This document shows, piece after piece, positions 45,348-55,261 of a stretch of 64,000 nucleotides of DNA. Positions within the stretch are counted from its first letter, which is position 1. Each line of letters starts with the position of its first letter. The position numbers and the translations under genes are program-made. This stretch comes from Pseudaestuariivita rosea (lineage in GTDB: Bacteria; Pseudomonadota; Alphaproteobacteria; Rhodobacterales; Rhodobacteraceae). The DNA lies in the NCBI RefSeq assembly GCF_017592335.1, contig NZ_JACNMP010000004.1, forward strand, positions 123,296 to 187,295, written 5' to 3'. The notes under the pieces are model-generated. The model ran no database searches. It was not told the origin of the DNA and saw only the letters and a list, made by a program, of their open reading frames with translations.

Positions 45348-45974
45348 CTAATCCGCCGAACGATTTGCGACAACGAACACCGCAGCGGCACCAAAGAACC
45401 CCGCGAAGATGCCTTCGATCCAGCGTCGGAAGCGCAGATAGGCGGCCATCAAAGCCGGTGTCGAAAACAACACGGCCCAGGTCGTCACAAGGGTGATGTT
45501 CACCGCCATGCTAAGGCCGACGATCCAAACGACCGCCGACGGCGATGCGTCGGGCTTTGCACCTATGGCAAAGATCGATCCCCAAAAGAAAAGGGCTTTT
45601 GGGTTGGTCAGATGGATCAAAGCGCCGCGCAATGCCGCCATTTTGTACGACCCGCCCAGATCTTTGGTCTCAAACGGCCGGTCGGGGCCAAAGGCAGACC
45701 GCGCGGCCCTGACCCCCAGCCAGGCCAGATAGGCCGCGCCAGCATACCGCAGGGTTTCGAAAAGCCACTGATTGGCGGTCAACAATGCCCCCATCCCAAG
45801 GGCTGACAAAACCGCCCAGACCGAGGCGCCCGCCGTAATGCCATAGGTAACCGCAAACCCATGCCGCCGCCCCCGTGCCATGGCCGTGCCCGCAATGGCC
45901 AGCATGACAGGGCCCGGCGTCAACCCAGTCAGCAACGCCGCACCGATCACAATCCAGATGTTAATTTCTGCCAT
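45348..45974 (-). CDS. LysE family amino-acid exporter
   Basis: A 208-residue inner membrane exporter with about six helices. The family N-terminal motif is GLTPGPVMLAIAGTAMARGR. It probably exports an amino acid or homoserine lactone; the substrate is not evident. ATG 45974 (MAEINIWIVIGAALLTG) is preferred over an upstream in-frame start at 46001 because helix 1 begins there. Confidence 0.92.
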   Translation of the reverse strand: MAEINIWIVIGAALLTGLTPGPVMLAIAGTAMARGRRHGFAVTYGITAGASVWAVLSALGMGALLTANQWLFETLRYAGAAYLAWLGVRAARSAFGPDRPFETKDLGGSYKMAALRGALIHLTNPKALFFWGSIFAIGAKPDASPSAVVWIVGLSMAVNITLVTTWAVLFSTPALMAAYLRFRRWIEGIFAGFFGAAAVFVVANRSAD

Positions 45975-46113
45975 AACGCGCTGCTCCGATCTTTCGGTCA
46001 ATGATCAGACTATAGCTTTGCCAAGAATAAACCAAATCAAAGATGCACGGAATGCAGAGGCGACGCATTGCAAAGAGCTTGCAAAATTCTAGTAGCCTCG
46101 CACAATGTGGAAG

Positions 46114-46134
46114 CCCCGGACATTTGCCCGGGAC
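46114..46134. terminator. GC hairpin after the flotillin gene
   Basis: CCCCGGACATTTGCCCGGG-type inverted repeat 11 bases past the flotillin stop, a degenerate relative of palindrome C. No T run, so termination is uncertain. Confidence 0.45.
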
Positions 46135-46144
46135 TTTCTAAGCC

Positions 46145-47842
46145 TTATTCCGCCGCGTTCAGCGGGGGTTGGTCGGACGCGGGGTCCGGGGTTTCGTCGA
46201 TGTTGTCGGCCTCGATCGCCTTGGGCTGATCGTCTTGACCCAGGGCCGAGGACGCTACGCTGGTCAGGCCGTTTTCCATGGACACGCCCAGTTCTTCGCC
46301 CAGCTTTTTCAGCGCGGGCAGTTGGACGGCCATGCCCATGATGGAATCCAGCGCCTGGTTCACCGGGGGTTTGTCGCCCCCTGCCCCGCCGCCATTTGGC
46401 CCGGCCATACCTGTGACCTGATGGATCCTGATCGAGTCGATCTTTTCGGCCGGTTTGACCATTTCGGCCACGATACCGGGCAGCGCTTCCAGGCGGGCCA
46501 GGTCGACCTTCATCGACACGATATTCGCATCCGTCGCGTTTTCGGCATCGACAATCGCGCGGCGACCTTCGGCCTCGGCCAGCAGGTCGGCCTTTTTCGC
46601 AGCAGCCCGGATGGTGATGGCGTCGGCATCGGCCTGAGCTTCCTCGCGCCGGGCGGCGGCGCGGTCTTCGGCGGCGTCTTTTTCGGCCTGCGCCGCCAGA
46701 CGGATTTTCGTGGCCTCACGCTCGGCCTCACGCTCAGCTTCGATCAGGGCAATCTGCTTTTCACGCTCGGCCGCGGCCACGGATCGTGCGGTTTCAATCG
46801 CCTCGGACGCTTTCTTGGCTTCGGCCCGGGCGGTGTCGGCCGACGCACGCGCGCGGCTTTCTTCCTCGGACTTTTGGGCGATGATGATCTGGCGTTCCTG
46901 ATCGGCCACTTCCAATTCGCGGTCGCGGTTGATCTCGGCCTCACGAATAGCGCGTTCGCGGGCGATGTCGGCAGCGCGGATCGATTCTTCACGTGAAATC
47001 CGGGCGGCTTCTTTCTGCTTTTGCGCCTCTTCCTGTTGCTTGGCGATCTCGGCCTCTTGGGCGGCGCGCAGGGTTGCTACCTGTTGTGCCTGGGCGATCG
47101 CGGCTTCTTGTTCATCGCGTTCGATCTGCAGGCGCTGGCGTTCCGCCTCCATCGCGGCGCGGCGGACGGCGACGTTGGCCTCGGCGTCGATTTCAGCGCG
47201 TTCCTTTTTCGAGGTCGCGATGACCTCGGCCAGTTTGCGCATACCGACCGCGTTAAAGGCGTTGTTTTCATCAAGCGCCTCAAACGGGGTCTGATCCAGC
47301 GCGGTCAGAGACACCGATTCCAGTTCCAGACCGTTTTTCAGCAGGTCTTCGGACACGGCATTCTGCACCTCTTGTACGAATTCGGCACGGTTTTCATGCA
47401 GTTCGTCCATGGTCATCTGTGCGGCCACGGCGCGCAGGCCATCGACCAGCTTACCTTCGATCATCTCGCGCAGTTGGTCGACATAGAAGGTCCGGTCGCC
47501 CAGGGTTTGGGCCGCGCGGCTGATGCCGCCTTCGGTGGCGTTGACCGAGACGTAGAATTCCACGCCCACATCCACACGCATCCGGTCCTTGGTGATCAGG
47601 GCACCATCGCCGTTGCGCTGCACCTCAAGGCGCAGGGTTTTCATGTTCACCGGGCTGATTTCATGCAGCAGCGGGATCACGACCGTCCCGCCGTCCATAA
47701 TCACCTTTTTGCCGCCGGCGCCGGTTTTCACCAGGCTGACTTCGCGGGTGGCGCGCCGGTAGAGCCGGGCCAGCACCAGCCCGACAAAGACGAAAAAGCC
47801 AAGCACACTGCCGACAATGATGAGAAGAGTCTGAAACTCCAT
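46145..47842 (-). CDS. yqiK: Flotillin-like SPFH protein (YqiK type)
   Basis: A 565-residue membrane scaffold protein. One N-terminal helix (about 5-25), an SPFH/band-7 domain (about 30-200) with KVIMDGGTVVIPLLHEIS and MRVDVGVEFYVSV, then a long Glu/Ala/Arg-rich coiled coil (about 205-440) with EQEAAIAQAQQVATLRAA-type heptads, and a C-terminal oligomerisation region. Flotillins organise lipid microdomains. It lies downstream of its usual partner YqiJ by about 45 bases, like the yqiJK pair of E. coli. Confidence 0.93.
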   Translation of the reverse strand: MEFQTLLIIVGSVLGFFVFVGLVLARLYRRATREVSLVKTGAGGKKVIMDGGTVVIPLLHEISPVNMKTLRLEVQRNGDGALITKDRMRVDVGVEFYVSVNATEGGISRAAQTLGDRTFYVDQLREMIEGKLVDGLRAVAAQMTMDELHENRAEFVQEVQNAVSEDLLKNGLELESVSLTALDQTPFEALDENNAFNAVGMRKLAEVIATSKKERAEIDAEANVAVRRAAMEAERQRLQIERDEQEAAIAQAQQVATLRAAQEAEIAKQQEEAQKQKEAARISREESIRAADIARERAIREAEINRDRELEVADQERQIIIAQKSEEESRARASADTARAEAKKASEAIETARSVAAAEREKQIALIEAEREAEREATKIRLAAQAEKDAAEDRAAARREEAQADADAITIRAAAKKADLLAEAEGRRAIVDAENATDANIVSMKVDLARLEALPGIVAEMVKPAEKIDSIRIHQVTGMAGPNGGGAGGDKPPVNQALDSIMGMAVQLPALKKLGEELGVSMENGLTSVASSALGQDDQPKAIEADNIDETPDPASDQPPLNAAE

Positions 47843-47887
47843 TCTATATCTCCTTCAAAATGTTGCGTTGTTCAAATGGCGCGGGCG

Positions 47888-48607
47888 TCAGGTCAGCCGC
47901 ACCAGTCGGTATCCGTCGCCCAGTTTGTGGCGAAGGACCAGCACCTCGGTTCCTTGCGGGATTTCGTCATCATCCGACAACGGTTCGGCCCGCAGGTAGT
48001 GAAAATTTCCGTATCGGTCGATCACGCGGACCTCGGCCAGGCTGCCGCGGCGTGCGGTGCCCTGGGTGACAGTGCCGATGCGACGGCCCAGGCTGCGTTC
48101 AGACAGGGCGGTGGTTTCGGTTTTCGGCACCAGGCGGGCCAGCACCCGGCCAAAGCTGCGCGCGAACCAGGCGCCTGCAACGGCGGCGGGGATGGCGACC
48201 AACCCGGCGGGCAGCGCAAAGCCCAGCGATTGCAACGTGACCGATTGCGCGGCGACGCCCGTGACCCCAAAGCCCAGCAAGAACGCGGCGATCCAGATGA
48301 TGACCGGCACTTTGCCCAGGCCAAGCCAGGCCAGCGGCCCCGCGGCAGGCGCCACATCTGCGGCTTCGACATCCAGTTCGGGGCCATCGAGTTCGACCAT
48401 GTCCAGTTCGACCCCGTCCAGATCGACGCCTGACAAATCGGGCGCGTCGAATTCGGGAATATCGAGTTCAAGTTCGGGTTCGGCCCCAAGGCCCAAAAGC
48501 GTACCGCCCAGAAGGGCGAAGAATAATTCCAGTGTCAAAAGGCCCATCAATAGGGCGAGCGCGATCGTAAACGGAACCATGGGGCCCGTCAGCAAAAGGT
48601 CAAACAT
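47888..48607 (-). CDS. yqiJ: YqiJ-like OB-fold membrane protein
   Basis: A 239-residue NfeD-related protein. Helices at about 10-40, 95-118 and 126-150; C-terminal OB-fold from about 165 (RRIGTVTQGTARRGSLAEVR, then EGTEVLVL-like PQGTEVLVLRHKLGDGY). Between helix 1 and 2, residues about 43-85 form an acidic repeat (PELELDIPEFDAPDLSG, then VDLDGVELDMVELDGPELD). YqiJ/NfeD proteins partner with flotillins, here encoded just downstream. Confidence 0.9.
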   Translation of the reverse strand: MFDLLLTGPMVPFTIALALLMGLLTLELFFALLGGTLLGLGAEPELELDIPEFDAPDLSGVDLDGVELDMVELDGPELDVEAADVAPAAGPLAWLGLGKVPVIIWIAAFLLGFGVTGVAAQSVTLQSLGFALPAGLVAIPAAVAGAWFARSFGRVLARLVPKTETTALSERSLGRRIGTVTQGTARRGSLAEVRVIDRYGNFHYLRAEPLSDDDEIPQGTEVLVLRHKLGDGYRLVRLT

Positions 48608-48745
48608 CGTCTCCTCAGCCGTTTGTATGTTTTGGTATACACTTGAGGTAGGACCTCACAATTAATTTACAAGGTATGCACATGGCGCATATGAGGTTTT
48701 TTCTATGATCATAGCTTAAATTTGGAAATACTGCGGTAAAACTGT

Positions 48746-48789
48746 CACAAAAATAAGAGGGACTGCGGCATGAATAGGCGCCGCAGTCC
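48746..48789 (-). terminator. Terminator downstream of acnA
   Basis: On the minus strand GGACTGCGGC, a 10-base loop and GCCGCAGTCC (48760-48789), followed by CTCTTATTTTTG. It begins 13 bases past the acnA stop. The plus strand also has T's after the stem, so it may work in both directions. Confidence 0.85.
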
Positions 48790-48801
48790 TTGTTTTTTAG
48801 C

Positions 48802-51492
48802 TTAGGCGGCTTTGGCCAGGTTGCGCAGCACGTAGTGCAGAACGCCGCCGTTTTCGATGTATTCGATCTCAACCTCGGTATCGATCCGGCATTTCAGCTC
48901 GATATCCTTGGTTGATCCGTCGCCATAGGTGATCGTGGCGGGCACCGTCATCAGCGGTTTGATATCGCCTTCAAGCCCGGTGATCGAAACCGTTTCGTCG
49001 CCCTTAAGCCCCAGGCTGTTGCGTGTGTCGCCGCCGGTGAATTCGAACGGGATAACACCCATTCCAACCAGGTTCGATCGGTGAATACGTTCGAAGCTTT
49101 CGGCGATCACGGCTTTGACGCCCAGAAGCGCTGTGCCCTTGGCCGCCCAATCGCGCGACGATCCGGCACCGTATTGTTCACCGGCAAAGATCACCAGCGG
49201 TGTGCCTTGCGCCTGATAGGCCATCGCGGCCTCGAAGATCGAGGTCTGTTCGCCGTCCGGCCCAAGGGTATAGCCGCCCTCGACCCCATCCAGCATTTCG
49301 TTCTTGATGCGGATATTGGCGAAGGTGCCGCGCATCATGACCTGATGGTTGCCGCGGCGCGACCCGTAGCTGTTGAATTCGCGCACGGGCACCTGACGTT
49401 CAACCAGATACTGACCGGCAGGCGTTGTTTCCTTGAACGATCCCGCGGGGCTGATGTGGTCGGTGGTGATCATGTCACCCAGCATTGCCAGAACCTTGGC
49501 GCCCTCGACATTGCTGATCTTGCCGGGTTGTGCGCCCATGCCCTGGAAATAGGGTGGATTTTGCACATAGGTCGAGGATGCAGGCCAATCGTAGGTCAGG
49601 CTGTCGGTGGTTTCGACCGATTGCCATTTTTCGTCACCGGTAAAGACCTCGGCATATTTGCTTTGGAAGGCTTCGCGCGTGACCGTCTTTTCGACCAGTT
49701 CGGCGATTTCCTTGGACGAGGGCCAGATGTCTTTCAGGTACACATCCCTGCCGTCTTTGTCCTGGCCCAGGGGTTCGGACGTCAGATCGATATCCATCGT
49801 GCCCGCCAGCGCATAGGCCACCACCAAGGGGGGCGAGGCCAGATAGTTTGCGCGCACGTCGGGGCTGATGCGGCCCTCGAAGTTACGGTTGCCGGACAGG
49901 ACGGATGTGGCGACCAGATCGCCTTCGGCAATGGCGTCGCTGATTTCCTGTTGCAGCGGGCCCGAGTTACCGATGCAGGTTGTGCAGCCATAGCCCACAA
50001 GGTTGAACCCAAGGGCATCCAGATCGTCCTGAAGACCGGCGGCCTCAAGATATTCAGACACCACCTGCGATCCGGGGGCCAGAGATGTCTTGACCCATGG
50101 TTTGCGGTTCATCCCCAGTTCGTGGGCTTTGCGCGCGACCAGGCCTGCGCCGATCATGACATATGGGTTCGAGGTGTTGGTACAGGAGGTGATCGAGGCG
50201 ATGACAACCTTGCCCGATGACATGGTATAGTCTTCACCCTTGACCGGCACTTCCTTGTCCATCGGACGCTTGAAGGTTTCGGCCATTTCCCTTTCAAAGG
50301 CCGATTTTGCATCGGTCAGCGCCACGAAATCCTGTGGTCGTTTGGGACCCGAGATCGCGGGAACAATCGTGCCCATGTCCAGTTCCAGCGTGTCGGTATA
50401 GACTGGATTGTAATCCGCGCCGCGCCACATGCCGTTTTCCTTGGCATAGGCTTCGACCAGCGCGATTGTGTCTTCGTCGCGACCGGTTTGGGTCAGATAG
50501 CGCAGGGTTTCCTGATCGATCGGGAAGAAGCCGCAGGTGGCACCGTATTCGGGGGCCATGTTGCCGATGGTGGCACGGTCGGCCAGCGGCAGGTGATCCA
50601 GACCTTCGCCGTAGAATTCGACAAATTTGCCGACAACACCCTTTTCGCGCAGCATCTGCACGACCTTCAGCACCAGATCGGTGGCGGTTGTGCCTTCGAT
50701 CATCCGGCCGGTCAGTTTAAAGCCCACGACCTCGGGGATCAGCATGGAAATGGGCTGGCCCAGCATCGCGGCTTCGGCTTCAATCCCGCCGACACCCCAG
50801 CCCAGAACGGCCGCGCCGTTGACCATGGTTGTGTGGCTGTCGGTGCCCACAAGCGTATCGGGATAGGCAACCATATCGCCGTTCTGGTCTTCGTCCGACC
50901 AGACGGTCTTGGCCAGATATTCCAGGTTCACCTGGTGGCAGATACCCGTTCCGGGGGGCACGACGCGGAAGTTATTGAACGCCGATTGCCCCCATTTCAG
51001 GAAGGTATAGCGTTCCATATTCCGTTCGTATTCGCGGTCGACGTTCATCTGAAACGCGCGCGGATTGCCGAATTCGTCGATCATGACCGAATGGTCGATG
51101 ACCAGATCAACGGGGTTCAGCGGATTAATCTTTTCTGCGTCACCGCCCAGAGCCACGATCCCGTCGCGCATCGCGGCCAGATCGACGACCGCAGGCACGC
51201 CGGTGAAATCCTGCATCAGCACACGGGCAGGGCGATAGGCGATTTCGCGGGGGTTTTGCCCACCCTTTGCGGCCCATTCGGAAAAGGCTTTGATATCATC
51301 CACATGCACCGTCTTGCCGTCTTCAAACCGCAGCATGTTTTCCAACACAACTTTCAGAGCGGCTGGCAGTTTCGAAAAGTCACCCAGACCGGCCGCCTCG
51401 GCCGCGGGTATCGAATAATAGGCATAGGTCTTGTCGCCAACCTGCAGGGATTTGCGGGTTTTTGCGGTGTCCTGTCCAACGGTGATGGGCAT
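48802..51492 (-). CDS. acnA: Aconitate hydratase
   Basis: Interconverts citrate and isocitrate in the TCA cycle. 896 residues, AcnA/IRP type. The 4Fe-4S cysteines are in [15 protein letters not shown] (near 434) and [14 protein letters not shown] (near 502). Other marks are [20 protein letters not shown] and the swivel-domain [15 protein letters not shown]. The promoter is presumably in the region after 51492. Ends in a good terminator. Confidence 0.98.
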   Translation of the reverse strand: MPITVGQDTAKTRKSLQVGDKTYAYYSIPAAEAAGLGDFSKLPAALKVVLENMLRFEDGKTVHVDDIKAFSEWAAKGGQNPREIAYRPARVLMQDFTGVPAVVDLAAMRDGIVALGGDAEKINPLNPVDLVIDHSVMIDEFGNPRAFQMNVDREYERNMERYTFLKWGQSAFNNFRVVPPGTGICHQVNLEYLAKTVWSDEDQNGDMVAYPDTLVGTDSHTTMVNGAAVLGWGVGGIEAEAAMLGQPISMLIPEVVGFKLTGRMIEGTTATDLVLKVVQMLREKGVVGKFVEFYGEGLDHLPLADRATIGNMAPEYGATCGFFPIDQETLRYLTQTGRDEDTIALVEAYAKENGMWRGADYNPVYTDTLELDMGTIVPAISGPKRPQDFVALTDAKSAFEREMAETFKRPMDKEVPVKGEDYTMSSGKVVIASITSCTNTSNPYVMIGAGLVARKAHELGMNRKPWVKTSLAPGSQVVSEYLEAAGLQDDLDALGFNLVGYGCTTCIGNSGPLQQEISDAIAEGDLVATSVLSGNRNFEGRISPDVRANYLASPPLVVAYALAGTMDIDLTSEPLGQDKDGRDVYLKDIWPSSKEIAELVEKTVTREAFQSKYAEVFTGDEKWQSVETTDSLTYDWPASSTYVQNPPYFQGMGAQPGKISNVEGAKVLAMLGDMITTDHISPAGSFKETTPAGQYLVERQVPVREFNSYGSRRGNHQVMMRGTFANIRIKNEMLDGVEGGYTLGPDGEQTSIFEAAMAYQAQGTPLVIFAGEQYGAGSSRDWAAKGTALLGVKAVIAESFERIHRSNLVGMGVIPFEFTGGDTRNSLGLKGDETVSITGLEGDIKPLMTVPATITYGDGSTKDIELKCRIDTEVEIEYIENGGVLHYVLRNLAKAA

Positions 51493-51713
51493 ATATGGCC
51501 TCCCTTACATCGGTTCATGCGGGGTATCGCTGCGCGCTATCTGCACCAAGAATTTAACGCGATCAAGGGGGTCAGGACATTTTTGTATACAATTGCACAC
51601 AAAAAGCGGCCATCTGCCACAATCCCGCTTTGCAATTCTTCTCGCAAAACCTTGATTGGAGGTTACAGAGGCTCTGCATTAAGTCTGGGACGTCAATGAG
51701 GGATGCAATTCAG

Positions 51714-52412
51714 ATGCAAAGATTTTTCCTGGGCATTGCGGGCCTGTGGATCGCCATGACCGCTGCACTTCACGCCGAAACCCGGCCCGTGGTTGTCGAA
51801 TTATATACGTCTCAGGGCTGCTCAAGCTGCCCGCCGGCCGACAAGCTGCTGCACGAAATGGCCGAGCGTGATCATATCATCCCCCTGGCGCTGCATGTCG
51901 ATTACTGGGATTACATCGGCTGGAAAGACAGCTTTGCAAACCCCGCCCATACCAAACGGCAAAAGGCCTATGCCCGCGTGGCCGGGTCACGCACGGTCTA
52001 TACCCCCCAGATGATCATTGGCGGGTCCGACCATGTCATCGGCACGCGTCCGATGCAGGCCATGGATATGATCCGGAAACATCTTGAGGCGGAAACGCCT
52101 GTGCAACTGACGCTTAAGCCCAACGGCGGCCAAATCACGATCGAGGCGATATCCGAGGTCAACCAGCCCATGATCGTCCAATTGGTCCGGTATACGCCAA
52201 GTGCTCGGGTCAAGATCACGCGCGGCGAAAACCGGGGCAAAACGCTGCGCTATACCAATATCGTGACATCCTGGGACGTGATCGCCAACTGGAACGGGGC
52301 AGACCCCTATCGCACAACCATTCAGGCCAGTGGTGATGACCCCGTTGTGGTGATCGTCCAGAAAGATGACCACGGCGCAATTCTGGCGGCGGGTGTGATC
52401 AAGGACCGCTAG
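51714..52412 (+). CDS. DUF1223 thioredoxin-fold periplasmic protein
   Basis: A 232-residue exported protein. Signal peptide at 1-20 (MQRFFLGIAGLWIAMTAALH). The CxxC active site is in LYTSQGCSSCPPADKLL, followed by VDYWDYIGWKDSFA, both typical for DUF1223. A thiol-disulfide role outside the cytoplasm is likely. ATG 51714 fits the signal peptide; ATG 51696 (MRDAIQ) is an alternative; neither has a strong ribosome site. Divergent from acnA. Confidence 0.9.
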   Translation: MQRFFLGIAGLWIAMTAALHAETRPVVVELYTSQGCSSCPPADKLLHEMAERDHIIPLALHVDYWDYIGWKDSFANPAHTKRQKAYARVAGSRTVYTPQMIIGGSDHVIGTRPMQAMDMIRKHLEAETPVQLTLKPNGGQITIEAISEVNQPMIVQLVRYTPSARVKITRGENRGKTLRYTNIVTSWDVIANWNGADPYRTTIQASGDDPVVVIVQKDDHGAILAAGVIKDR

Positions 52413-52532
52413 AACATCGTCCGAGCGTTTCACCCCTGCACAGAGTTTTCGCGCAAAGCCAAACTGCACACTGGTAAAACCGGTCCGTGACGCGCTAGCC
52501 TGCCCTCAGCGACAGAATAGGGGGGCACTGTT

Positions 52533-53225
52533 ATGAAGATCACTTGGCTTGGCCATTCCGGCTTTCGCATTGAAATCGAAGATCAGGTCCTGCTGATCGA
52601 CCCGTGGCTGATCAATAACCCGATGTTTGACCAGACCCGCCGTGCCGAGGCTCTGGCCGATGTTACGCATGTTTTGTTAAGCCATGGTCATTTTGATCAT
52701 GCCGAGGATGTGCTGGCCATAGCCCGCGAATTATCGGTGTCCATCGTCGGTATTTTCGATCTGATGAATTTCTGGTCAGAAACCGAAGGGCTGGAAACAG
52801 TGGGCTTTAACAAGGGCGGCACCGTCAAGCTGGGCAATGTGTCGGTAACGATGGTTAACGCGGTGCATTCCTCATCGCTGAACGGGGATGCGGGGCCGAT
52901 CTATGCGGGGGCCGAGGCGGGATATATGATCGCGGGCGAAGGTCACACCATTTACATCAGCGGGGATACGGATGTGATGTCTGACATGGCGCTGTTTCAG
53001 GAACTGCACAGCCCCGATATCGGCATTCTAAGCTGTGGCGGACATTTCACGATGGATATGAAACGTGCGGCCTTTGCGGCGCAGCGTTTCTTTCAATTCA
53101 AAACTGTAATCCCCTGCCACTACAAGACATTTCCGATCCTGGAACAATCGGCCAAGGCCTTGATCGACGCCCTGCCCGATGTGGATGTGATCGAACCCCA
53201 GGTGATGATACCCATTGAGCTTTAG
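52533..53225 (+). CDS. Metal-dependent hydrolase, UPF0173 type
   Basis: A 230-residue metallo-beta-lactamase fold protein. Starts MKITWLGHSGFRIEIED as in the UPF0173 family; the metal-binding HxHxDH motif is LLSHGHFDHAED near residue 49-58; VNAVHSS and YISGDTD supply the other ligands, and the late histidine is in VIPCHYKTFP. Substrate unknown. GGGGG precedes the ATG. A GCCTGC/GCAGGC hairpin follows at about 53260-53278. Confidence 0.93.
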   Translation: MKITWLGHSGFRIEIEDQVLLIDPWLINNPMFDQTRRAEALADVTHVLLSHGHFDHAEDVLAIARELSVSIVGIFDLMNFWSETEGLETVGFNKGGTVKLGNVSVTMVNAVHSSSLNGDAGPIYAGAEAGYMIAGEGHTIYISGDTDVMSDMALFQELHSPDIGILSCGGHFTMDMKRAAFAAQRFFQFKTVIPCHYKTFPILEQSAKALIDALPDVDVIEPQVMIPIEL

Positions 53226-53354
53226 GGGCAAATAGGAACAAATTTAAATATTTCTTTGGCCTGCTGTCAGAGGCAGGCAAGAAAATCATAAGATTTCGGG
53301 CTTAGCTGTCGTGTTCGGCTGCACTGAGGTGCGAAAGACGACACAGGTAATCCG

Positions 53355-54395
53355 ATGCCATTGACGTGGAATGCGATCCTGCTGGGAACGGCGGACGATA
53401 TTGATAGTGATGAGTCGACCTTCGGGACCGAAACGTCATTTATGGGCTCGGCCGGCAGTGCGGAAAATCCGCTGTTCGAAGATATCGTGACATTCAGTAT
53501 CAACGACGTCGACGGCGACAATCGCTGGGATACGAACAACGCCGGCCAAACGTCCGAGGTTTCGACGCTGACCACCGATGGCGTCAGCGAAAGCGTCGTT
53601 CTGGATTCGACCACCGTCTATAATGCAACGATCACCTATGTGGATGGCACGACCGCCGATATAACAGCCGTTGTGATCCAGCTGACCGACGGCCGTGTCT
53701 ATCTGGCGCCCGAATATATCGAAACCGATGATGATGCGGCGCTGAACGCGCAACCCATTCAATCCATCCAGCTTGGTAGCGTGATCGACACCGAAACAGC
53801 ACTTGTGGCGGATCGGTTTGCGGGGGATTTTGTTACCTGTTTCACCGCCGACAGTCGGATCATGACCGCCCTTGGCGAAGTGGCGGCGCGGGATCTGGCG
53901 GTTGGCGACCTGGTTCTGACACTTGATCACGGGCCGCAGCCTATCCGCTGGATCGGACGGCGCATTGTTCCTGCCACCGGTGATCTGGCCCCGATTGAAT
54001 TTGCTAGGGGCGTTTTGGGGGCCACCGCCGCTTTGCGCGTATCCCCGAACCACCGCATGCTTTTGACCGGATGGCAGGCCGAGCTGTTATTTGGTGAGCC
54101 TGAAGTTCTGGTACCCGCCAAAGCCTTGGTCAACGATCAGACCATCCGCCGCAAAGCCGGTGGCACCGTTGAATACATCCATATCATGTTTGATCACCAC
54201 GAAATCATCACCGCCAACGGCGTGCCTAGTGAAAGCTTTCATCCGAATGATTATACTTTGTCGGCGATCGGCGATGATACACGCGATGAACTTTACCACC
54301 TCTTTCCCCAACTGCGCCATAACCCGGCGCGCTATGGTGACACGGCACGCATGTCCCTGACCGCTACGGAAGCCCGCCTTATTCGACCGAACTAG
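53355..54395 (+). CDS. Hint-domain protein
   Basis: A 346-residue protein with a C-terminal Hint (Hedgehog/intein) autoprocessing domain of the bacterial Hint_2 type. The Hint domain starts at Cys162 in FVTCFTADSRIMTALGEV, followed by LAVGDLVLTLDHGPQPIRW, RVSPNHRMLL (block with catalytic His) and VEYIHIMFDHHEIITANG. The N-terminal 160 residues (DSDESTFGTETSF, NDVDGDNRWDTNN, STTVYNATITYVDG) are acidic, Thr/Asp-rich and lack a classical signal peptide, resembling calcium-binding exported proteins of this order. No extein follows the domain. Function unknown. Confidence 0.88.
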   Translation: MPLTWNAILLGTADDIDSDESTFGTETSFMGSAGSAENPLFEDIVTFSINDVDGDNRWDTNNAGQTSEVSTLTTDGVSESVVLDSTTVYNATITYVDGTTADITAVVIQLTDGRVYLAPEYIETDDDAALNAQPIQSIQLGSVIDTETALVADRFAGDFVTCFTADSRIMTALGEVAARDLAVGDLVLTLDHGPQPIRWIGRRIVPATGDLAPIEFARGVLGATAALRVSPNHRMLLTGWQAELLFGEPEVLVPAKALVNDQTIRRKAGGTVEYIHIMFDHHEIITANGVPSESFHPNDYTLSAIGDDTRDELYHLFPQLRHNPARYGDTARMSLTATEARLIRPN

Positions 54396-54481
54396 GGCTA
54401 TAGGCCCGGCAAATCCGGCAAAGCCAATTGCATCGCCATTTCGAACCGCCTAAACCCCAATACAAACGACGGGGGCAGGTC

Positions 54482-55261
54482 ATGAAGATTGCGACGTTCA
54501 ACATCAACGGCATCAAGGCGCGGGCGCAGGCGCTGAGCGATTGGCTGGACGAGGCGCAGCCCGATGTTGCGTTGTTGCAGGAAATCAAGTCGGTCGACGA
54601 AAATTTCCCGCGCGAGATGTTTGAGGACAAAGGCTATAACGTCGAAACCCACGGACAGAAAAGCTTCAATGGCGTCGCGATCCTGTCGAAGCTGCCGCTT
54701 GAGGACGTCAGCCGCGGTCTGCCGGGTGACGACAGCGACGAACAGGCGCGCTGGATCGAGGCGACCGTGGTGGGCGACCGTGCGGTGCGGCTCTGTGGGC
54801 TTTATCTGCCCAATGGCAACCCGGCGCCGGGGCCGAAATACGACTATAAACTGGCCTGGATGGAACGGCTTTACACCCGCGCGCAGGACCTGCTGGCCAG
54901 CGAAGAAACGGCCCTGATGGCGGGTGACTACAACATCATTCCCCAGCCCGAGGATGCCAAACGCCCCGATGCCTGGCGCGATGATGCGCTGTTTCGCCTG
55001 GAAAGCCGCACGGCCTTTCGCCGGATCGTGAACCTGGGCTTTACCGATGCCTTCCGCGCGCGCAATCAGGCGCCTGAACAATACAGTTTCTGGGATTATC
55101 AGGCGGGCGCCTGGAACAAAAACGACGGCATCCGCATCGATCATATTCTGATGACCCCGCAATGCGCCGATCTGATGACGGACTGCCGGATTGATGCCGA
55201 AATCCGCGGCCGCGAAAAACCATCGGATCACGTGCCCGTCTGGGTCGAACTGGCCGCCTGA
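54482..55261 (+). CDS. xth: Exodeoxyribonuclease III
   Basis: AP endonuclease / 3' exonuclease of base-excision repair. 259 residues. Conserved parts are MKIATFNINGIKARA, LLQEIKSVDENFP (metal-binding Glu), CGLYLPNGNPAPG, MAGDYNIIPQPEDA and the ending KPSDHVPVWVEL (catalytic Asp-His). ATG 54482 has GGGGGCAGG upstream. The stop overlaps the next gene (TGATG). Confidence 0.96.
   Translation: MKIATFNINGIKARAQALSDWLDEAQPDVALLQEIKSVDENFPREMFEDKGYNVETHGQKSFNGVAILSKLPLEDVSRGLPGDDSDEQARWIEATVVGDRAVRLCGLYLPNGNPAPGPKYDYKLAWMERLYTRAQDLLASEETALMAGDYNIIPQPEDAKRPDAWRDDALFRLESRTAFRRIVNLGFTDAFRARNQAPEQYSFWDYQAGAWNKNDGIRIDHILMTPQCADLMTDCRIDAEIRGREKPSDHVPVWVELAA

Noticed and set aside
48615..48872. An 85-codon minus-strand frame over the acnA terminator
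   Set aside because: It runs through the acnA 3' end and terminator hairpin in another frame; no support.
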